64,000 bases of DNA from NCBI GenBank assembly GCA_937894675.1, contig CALCQO010000002.1, positions 209,669 through 273,668 on the forward strand. The letters run 5' to 3'. Below are positions 59,305-64,000 of the stretch, in pieces; within the stretch, counting starts at the first letter, position 1, and every line of letters begins with the position of its first letter. The stretch comes from an uncultured Clostridia bacterium (GTDB lineage: Bacteria > Bacillota > Clostridia > Christensenellales > Aristaeellaceae). The position numbers and the translations under genes were made by a program. The notes beneath the pieces were generated by a model that saw only the letters and a program-made list of their open reading frames with translations, was not told where the DNA came from and did no database searches.

Positions 59305-59970
59305 CTACCGAGTGGCTTTTTTCTTGAGCTTGGCCGCTAGCATCCCCGCCGCCTCATCATAATCCTGGCGTGGGATGTTCAGGGTCATAAACAAAAAGGC
59401 GTAGGGGCGGTAGAGCTTGGCCTTGCCGGCGCGGGGGTGGAGGGAATAGCGGGCGACATCGGGGTAGACCAGGTATTCCTCGTGGGCCAGCATGAAGGGC
59501 ACGCCTTCGCTGTTTTCCCGGATGGCAGCCTTGTCGTAGCGCAGGAAACGGCTCCAGCATTTAAGGCGCGTGGGGGTAATCCAGGTGCGCTTAAGGATGC
59601 CCCTAGGCTCCATCAGGTACTGGGCAGTTTCCCTGCCCTGCAGCGCCAGCACGAAAAGCCCCGCCAGGGTGCCGTAGACATACACCTGCAATAGCAGGGG
59701 CATCACGCCGCTGCGGGTTAAAAACACGCTGATGGCGTTCTCCCCGGAGGTGTTGAATATAAACTCCAATGTCAGCATAGCCAGGAACACCAGCAGCACC
59801 ACAAACAGCATGACCCGCAGCACAAAACCCACCTTGGCGGTGTCGGCGATGGCGTAGCGCTCATCCTCCCACACATTGCAGACGGAGTTGGCGGGGATGG
59901 GCTTGCCGCAGCCCTGACACTGGGGATGGGGGCTGGGACGCTGGCATCTTCTGCAGAAAAAACTAACCAT
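59305..59970 (-). CDS. Zinc-ribbon membrane protein of unknown function
   Basis: 221 residues. N-terminal C-x2-C and CQGCGKPI (residues 6-21) form a zinc ribbon of the double-zinc type. Two hydrophobic helices follow (about 45-70 and 85-110), then a soluble C-terminal part with EEYLVYPDVARYSLHP and FLFMTLNIPRQDYD. I do not recognise a family. It may be a membrane sensor or a small scaffold. Promoter at 60009-60037. Confidence 0.6.
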   Translation of the reverse strand: MVSFFCRRCQRPSPHPQCQGCGKPIPANSVCNVWEDERYAIADTAKVGFVLRVMLFVVLLVFLAMLTLEFIFNTSGENAISVFLTRSGVMPLLLQVYVYGTLAGLFVLALQGRETAQYLMEPRGILKRTWITPTRLKCWSRFLRYDKAAIRENSEGVPFMLAHEEYLVYPDVARYSLHPRAGKAKLYRPYAFLFMTLNIPRQDYDEAAGMLAAKLKKKATR

Positions 59971-60008
59971 AGGCCTCCAAAGGCGCGTTTGCGCCGTATT
60001 TCCGGGTA

Positions 60009-60037
60009 ATTATAACAGATTTGCGCTCCCTGGGCAA
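60009..60037 (-). promoter_or_regulatory. Promoter of the zinc-ribbon membrane protein
   Basis: On the minus strand, TTGCCC (60032-60037), 17-base spacer, TATAAT (60009-60014). Confidence 0.75.
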
Positions 60038-60147
60038 TGAAGGGAAAGCGCCGGATGATGAAAGAATGGCCCATCGCACTCCCGCCGCGGCGCCCGATAA
60101 CGGCAGGGCCTTGTTTATGGACAAAACGTAAAAACCACCGGCACCGC

Positions 60148-60176
60148 TTGCCTGCCCGGTGAGCATCATGTATAAT
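60148..60176 (+). promoter_or_regulatory. Promoter of the PrsA-like foldase
   Basis: TTGCCT (60148-60153), 17-base spacer, TATAAT (60171-60176), about 55 bases before the start codon. Confidence 0.8.
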
Positions 60177-60231
60177 AAAACCCGTTGCATTCTAAGGTAA
60201 ACCCTTACAACATAGAAATGGAGTGTTCCCC

Positions 60232-61596
60232 ATGAAAAAACACGCGTTACTCGCCCTTTTGCTGGCCCTGCTGCTGACCCTGACGGGCTGCAGCCTGGTG
60301 GTCAAGGACCCGGTGGTGGATGCCGCGCGCACCGTCATCAGCGTCAATGGCGAAGTGAAAAACAAAGAAGCCTTTATGAAGGAGTATGACGCCGCCCTCT
60401 TTCAGCAGCAGCAGCTGATCGCCATGTACCAGAGCTACGGCCTGCAGGCCCCCGCTATGGACGAGGCCCAACTGCTGCAGGACACCCTGGACAACTCCGT
60501 GCGCCAGATGGTGCTGGAGCAGAAAGCCAAGGAGCTGAAGCTGGACGTGCTGACCCCTGAGGAACAGGCCGACGCCGATGAGGACGCCAAGAGCCACTTC
60601 GAGTCGGAGCTGAACTACATCAAATCCCAGTTCTTTGCCGGCACCACCCTGGAAGGGGACGCGCTGGACGCCGCCGTGCGCGAGCGCGCCGCCCAGGAGG
60701 GCATCACCGAGGAAACCTTCAAGCAGGACGGCATCGACCACACCGTGATGGACAAGCTGCGCGCCGACGCCATCAAGGATGTAACGGTGACGGCCGAGGA
60801 AATCCAGGCGGAGTTTGACACCCGGGTGGAGAATGACAAGCAGGCTTTCGCCGACAACCTGAACGGCTACGGCCAGGCGCTGCTGCAGGGCACCCCCGCC
60901 TATTTTGTACCCGCGGGGTACCGTTATGTAAAGCAGGTGCTGGTAAAGTTTACTGCCGAGGATCAGACCGCCATCGACAGCGCCCGCGCCGCCCTGACGC
61001 CGCTGACCACCGCCATCACCACCGCCCAGACCGCCTTTGACCAGAACGAGGAAGCGCTGAAAGCGGAGAACCTGTCGGCGGAAGACTTGCAGGCGCTGAC
61101 GGACAAGAAAGCCGAGCTGCAGGCCGCCCTGGACCAGGCCAAGAGCGACGCGGCGGTGGCCGAGCAGAACCTGACCGCCGCCACCGAAAAGGGCTACGCG
61201 GGCATCGCCGAGAAAGCCCAAGAAGTATACACCCGTGCCCTGGGCGGCGAGAACTTTGATGAGCTGATCAAGGAGTTCAACGAGGATCCCGGTCAGCCCG
61301 CCCAGGGCTACGCCATCCGCAAGGGCTTTACCGATTTTGACGAAGCCTTTGTGACCCCCGCCATGGCGCTGGAAAACCCCGGCGATGTGGCCGAGCCCTC
61401 CAAGGGCATGTACGGCTACTACATCGTGCAGTACGCCGCCCCTGTGAAGGAAGGCGCGGTGGACCTGACCACGGTGAAGGACGCCATCCAGAACGAGCTG
61501 CTGACCGCGCGCCAGGAAGAAGTGTACGAAAGCACCGTGCAGCAGTGGATCAGCGCCAGCGAAGTGAGCACCTTCCCCGAAGTAGCCAAAGACTGA
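60232..61596 (+). CDS. prsA: PrsA/SurA-like peptidyl-prolyl isomerase lipoprotein
   Basis: 454-residue lipoprotein, anchored outside the membrane, that helps secreted proteins fold. The signal has lipobox LTGC with cysteine at residue 20. Residues about 30-220 are a SurA_N-like chaperone part. A parvulin domain opens near residue 225 (YRYVKQVLVKF) and closes at about 395 (GFTDFDEAFVTPAM, YGYYIVQYAAP), but a run of about 85 residues of alanine-rich coiled coil (about 240-325) is inserted inside it. The ATG at 60232 is taken because it starts the signal peptide; a GTG nine bases earlier is in frame. Confidence 0.88.
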   Translation: MKKHALLALLLALLLTLTGCSLVVKDPVVDAARTVISVNGEVKNKEAFMKEYDAALFQQQQLIAMYQSYGLQAPAMDEAQLLQDTLDNSVRQMVLEQKAKELKLDVLTPEEQADADEDAKSHFESELNYIKSQFFAGTTLEGDALDAAVRERAAQEGITEETFKQDGIDHTVMDKLRADAIKDVTVTAEEIQAEFDTRVENDKQAFADNLNGYGQALLQGTPAYFVPAGYRYVKQVLVKFTAEDQTAIDSARAALTPLTTAITTAQTAFDQNEEALKAENLSAEDLQALTDKKAELQAALDQAKSDAAVAEQNLTAATEKGYAGIAEKAQEVYTRALGGENFDELIKEFNEDPGQPAQGYAIRKGFTDFDEAFVTPAMALENPGDVAEPSKGMYGYYIVQYAAPVKEGAVDLTTVKDAIQNELLTARQEEVYESTVQQWISASEVSTFPEVAKD

Positions 61597-61601
61597 CAAA
61601 C

Positions 61602-61635
61602 AAGGGCTTTCGCGAAAGCGGAAGCCCTTTTCTTC
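61602..61635 (+). terminator. Terminator after prsA
   Basis: 12-bp stem with one mismatch (61602-61613, 61618-61629) closed by a GAAA tetraloop, then TT and TCTTC. It is moderately T-rich. Confidence 0.8.
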
Positions 61636-61669
61636 AACCCATGAAAAAAGCAACAAAAAGGAGCACAGC

Positions 61670-63142
61670 ATGATTACACTGAAAACCCATTCCCAGCCCG
61701 CAGGCAGCACCGTCAAGGTGGTTCTGACCGGCGAAAATAAGCCCTGCCATTGCCCCGGGGTGGACCAGGACGCCCTGAAAGCCCTGGCCGTCAAGCCCGG
61801 CACCATCAAAACCTTAAACGCCCTGGAGGGGGAGACCCTGCGCGCCGCCCTGTACGGCGTGCTGCCCGAGAAGCTGGGCTATGACGCATTGGAAGAGATG
61901 GCCTCCCTGCTTAGCAAGGAGCTGAAGGCGCTGAAAGCCAAGCAGGTGGATATCCTGCTGGGGGACGACGCCCTGCAGGGCCTATCCGAAGCCTTTTACA
62001 AGCAGCTGCTGCTGATGGACGATCAATTTACCCACTATCAGACGACGGGGTTTGCCCCCATTGACCCAAGCGCCAAAGCGCCGGACAAGGAGGTTTTCCA
62101 GCCGGACTTTACCCTGTACCTGCCGGACAGCTTTGACCTGGCCGCCGAGGAGGGCAGGCTGCAGACCGCCGCCCACCTGGCCGGGGGCATCCGCTCCGCC
62201 CGCCGTCTGGTGAACGAGCCTGCCAACGTGATGAGCCCCCAGCGCCTGGCGGAGGACGCCCAGGCACTGGCCAGGGAGCATGGGTTTGAGATTGAGGTGT
62301 TCGACGAAAAGCAGATCCAGCAGATGGGTCTGCAGGCTTTCTGGAGCGTGGCCAAGGGCTCGGACACGCCGCCCCGCTTTCTGGTGATGCGCTATATGAA
62401 CAACCCGGACACCAATGAACTGCTGGCCTTGGTGGGCAAGGGGCTGACGTATGACTCGGGCGGCTATGCCGTAAAGCCCGCCACGGGCATGGTGACCATG
62501 CACTGCGATATGGGCGGCGCCGCCGCCGTAATCGGCGCTATCAGCGCCTTGACGGCCATGAAGGCCAAGGTGAACGTGGTGGCAGTGGTGGCCGCCTGCG
62601 AGAACATGATTTCCGGCCACGCCTACCGCAACGGCGATATCATCGGCAGCCTGGCGGGCAAGTACATCGAGGTGGTGAACACCGACGCCGAGGGCCGGCT
62701 GACCCTGGCGGACGCCATTACCTACGCCGCCACGGTGCTCAAGGCGGACAAGATTATCGACATCGCCACCCTGACGGGGGCGGCCATTGTGGCCCTGGGC
62801 GAGGAGATTACCGGCGTGGTGGCCGACGACGAGGGCATCTGGCAGGCGGTGCAGGCCGCGTCCCAGACAAGCGGCGACAAGGTGTGGCGCATGCCCCATG
62901 ACGAGTGCCTGGCCAAGCATAATAAGTCGGAACGAGCGGACATCAAGAACAGCGGCGGCCGCCAGGCGGGCACCGCCACCGCCGCCCTCTTCTGCCGCGC
63001 CTTTGCCTTTGGCAAACCCTGGGGGCATCTGGATATCGCCGGCACCGCCTACCATGAGGGCGCGAACGCCAAAGCCCCCGCCGGCGCCACCGGCGTGGGC
63101 GCGGAATTGCTGGCCCGCGCCGCCATCGAACTGTTTAAATAA
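61670..63142 (+). CDS. pepA: Leucyl aminopeptidase, M17 family
   Basis: 490-residue cytosolic aminopeptidase with two metals. Visible motifs: VNEPANVMSP, GKGLTYDSGGYAVKP with two metal ligands, DMGGAAAVIG, NTDAEGRLTLADAI and the C-terminal GGRQAGTATAALF. The N-terminal 160 residues are more diverged, as is usual. AAAAAGGAG precedes the ATG. Hairpin repeat HR9 begins at its stop codon. Confidence 0.95.
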   Translation: MITLKTHSQPAGSTVKVVLTGENKPCHCPGVDQDALKALAVKPGTIKTLNALEGETLRAALYGVLPEKLGYDALEEMASLLSKELKALKAKQVDILLGDDALQGLSEAFYKQLLLMDDQFTHYQTTGFAPIDPSAKAPDKEVFQPDFTLYLPDSFDLAAEEGRLQTAAHLAGGIRSARRLVNEPANVMSPQRLAEDAQALAREHGFEIEVFDEKQIQQMGLQAFWSVAKGSDTPPRFLVMRYMNNPDTNELLALVGKGLTYDSGGYAVKPATGMVTMHCDMGGAAAVIGAISALTAMKAKVNVVAVVAACENMISGHAYRNGDIIGSLAGKYIEVVNTDAEGRLTLADAITYAATVLKADKIIDIATLTGAAIVALGEEITGVVADDEGIWQAVQAASQTSGDKVWRMPHDECLAKHNKSERADIKNSGGRQAGTATAALFCRAFAFGKPWGHLDIAGTAYHEGANAKAPAGATGVGAELLARAAIELFK

Positions 63143-63537
63143 TTGCGGGTTTCCAAAGGGAAATCATTTCCCTTTGGTGGGGTGCGGGGCAAAGCCCTCG
63201 TCGGAATACCCTTTGCTTCCTTTCCCGCAGGCAAAGCCTGCGGGAGGCGTTCGCGCCGGGATTCCTCCTCTCAAACGCAAGCGGGCTTGCGTTTGTATCG
63301 GTTCCCAGCTTGCCGCCATACCCCAGCAATCGAAAGCCTGCTTTCGATTGAAAGGAGCCGTCCCGTAGTGTATGCCTGCGATATGCTTGCATATCGGAAA
63401 AGGAACGTAGGGCACGGCGACGCAACAGCGCAGCGTATTTTGCGGCGGTAAGCACAAGTGAATAGAACACAACAAACGGGGAAGGGGTCTTTTGAAAAAG
63501 ACCCCTTCCCCGTACCCCATCCCGGAAAACTTTAATA
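63142..63537 (+). repeat. Composite hairpin repeat HR9, full form A-B-C-D-E-F-G
   Basis: A has arms CCAAAGGGAAA and TTTCCCTTTGG (63153-63163, 63167-63177), loop TCA; B is GGGC-AAA-GCCC (63187-63197); C1 is CCCGCAGGC-AAA-GCCTGCGGG in two arms (63224-63244); C2 is GGCG-TTCG-CGCC (63246-63257); C3 has CAAACGCAAG arms (63272-63295); D is at 63327-63350, E at 63379-63396, F at 63421-63444; G is a 17-bp stem starting CGGGGAAGGGG (63477-63512). It abuts the pepA stop on one side and overlaps the stop of the membrane gene on the other. Confidence 0.94.
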
Positions 63538-63999
63538 GGGGGATTCTTTTTTCATCAGCATGTCCCGCAGGCCGATGAGCAGGGTGCCCAGCAGTAGGGC
63601 GATGAGGCAAATCCAGACAAAGTCCCGGGTTATCTGGTAGGAAATGGTGGTTGCGCCCATCACAATCAGATGGCCGATACCATAGGACAAAGCGTAGGCG
63701 GCGATGGCGAAGAACACCGTTCCCCATAGCCGTTTCCTGCGGAAAACGAGCCACAGCACGCCTGCTACCGCGAGCGCCAGGCCGGCGCATTGCAGGTAAT
63801 AGGTGAGCGCCAGGCGCGGCAGGGTGTACCTGCCCCCCTCCAGCGGCTCTGGGGTCTTTGCGCTCGGCCAGATCAGCTGATCCTCCTGCCCATCGTCTAA
63901 CAGGTACCACAATTGGTAATCCTGAGGAATCACCGTGGTGCGGGGCATGCGGGACTTCGTCCAGTTGGTCCAGGTAGAGGTGTACACGCGGATATCCGC
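63532..63999 (-). CDS. Membrane protein, 5' partial at window end
   Basis: About 155 residues of the C-terminal part. The frame is open to the edge of the window, so the start lies outside. It begins with a soluble stretch (DYQLWYLLDDGQEDQLIWP), then has four hydrophobic helices, ending in MLMKKESPY. I recognise no family. Its TAA stop overlaps the G module of HR9. Confidence 0.6.
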   Translation of the reverse strand, partial: ADIRVYTSTWTNWTKSRMPRTTVIPQDYQLWYLLDDGQEDQLIWPSAKTPEPLEGGRYTLPRLALTYYLQCAGLALAVAGVLWLVFRRKRLWGTVFFAIAAYALSYGIGHLIVMGATTISYQITRDFVWICLIALLLGTLLIGLRDMLMKKESPY

Positions 64000-64000
64000 G

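Overview
The window comes from a GC-rich (roughly 60 percent by eye), low-complexity-tolerant member of the Bacillota, most likely an anaerobic gut-type Clostridia. The evidence is the gene content: SepF and DivIVA, RemA, an IreB-RuvX-YrzB cluster, a PrkC/PrpC kinase-phosphatase pair inside the conserved yicC-to-rsmA translation and cell-wall operon, sigma-A type promoters (TTGACA, 17 bases, TATAAT), an LPPTG wall anchor and a PrsA-like lipoprotein. Finer taxonomy cannot be fixed from the sequence alone. No rRNA, tRNA, CRISPR array, transposase gene or phage gene was recognised.

Layout. 1-2460: division genes sepF (cut by the window edge) and divIVA, then a ROK sugar kinase. 2598-12160: one ten-gene cation/proton antiporter operon of Mrp/Mbh type with four large ion-translocating subunits. 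12681-17455: a peptidoglycan-binding secreted protein, a secreted propeller-like protein and a DUF362 ferredoxin protein. 17904-19283: tyrosine phenol-lyase. 19437-33960: a 15-gene minus-strand housekeeping operon yicC-remA-gmk-rpoZ-coaBC-priA-def-fmt-rsmB-rlmN-prpC-prkC-rsgA-rpe-rsmA. 34167-38543: a 1458-residue wall-anchored surface protein. 38986-42734: galactose ABC transporter mglBAC plus an unlisted 52-residue membrane protein. 42916-48130: the divergent two-component system with two periplasmic-binding-like proteins, probably the sensor of the same sugar. 48269-49353: ireB and a ruvX-yrzB in-frame fusion. 49639-52071: a polytopic membrane protein and a winged-helix protein. 52306-53963: minimal SufB/SufC (Sms) iron-sulfur pair. 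54307-57657: two tandem secreted proteins of Cys-x2-Cys repeats. 57721-63142: a PfkB kinase, small membrane proteins, a PrsA-like foldase and an M17 aminopeptidase. 63532 onward: a membrane protein cut by the window edge.

The most unusual signal is not a gene. At least eight intergenic regions carry mosaics of the same short hairpin modules (called A to G here), in several combinations and in both orientations. The stems change by paired substitutions while loops stay constant (TCA in module A, AAA in B, TT in E). Module A usually begins 9-15 bases after a stop codon, reading in the sense of that gene. This looks like a family of structured 3'-end repeats, and it fills most of the gene-free DNA in this window. 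A 129-bp MITE-like element with 22-bp terminal inverted repeats, also starting directly at a stop codon, may be related.
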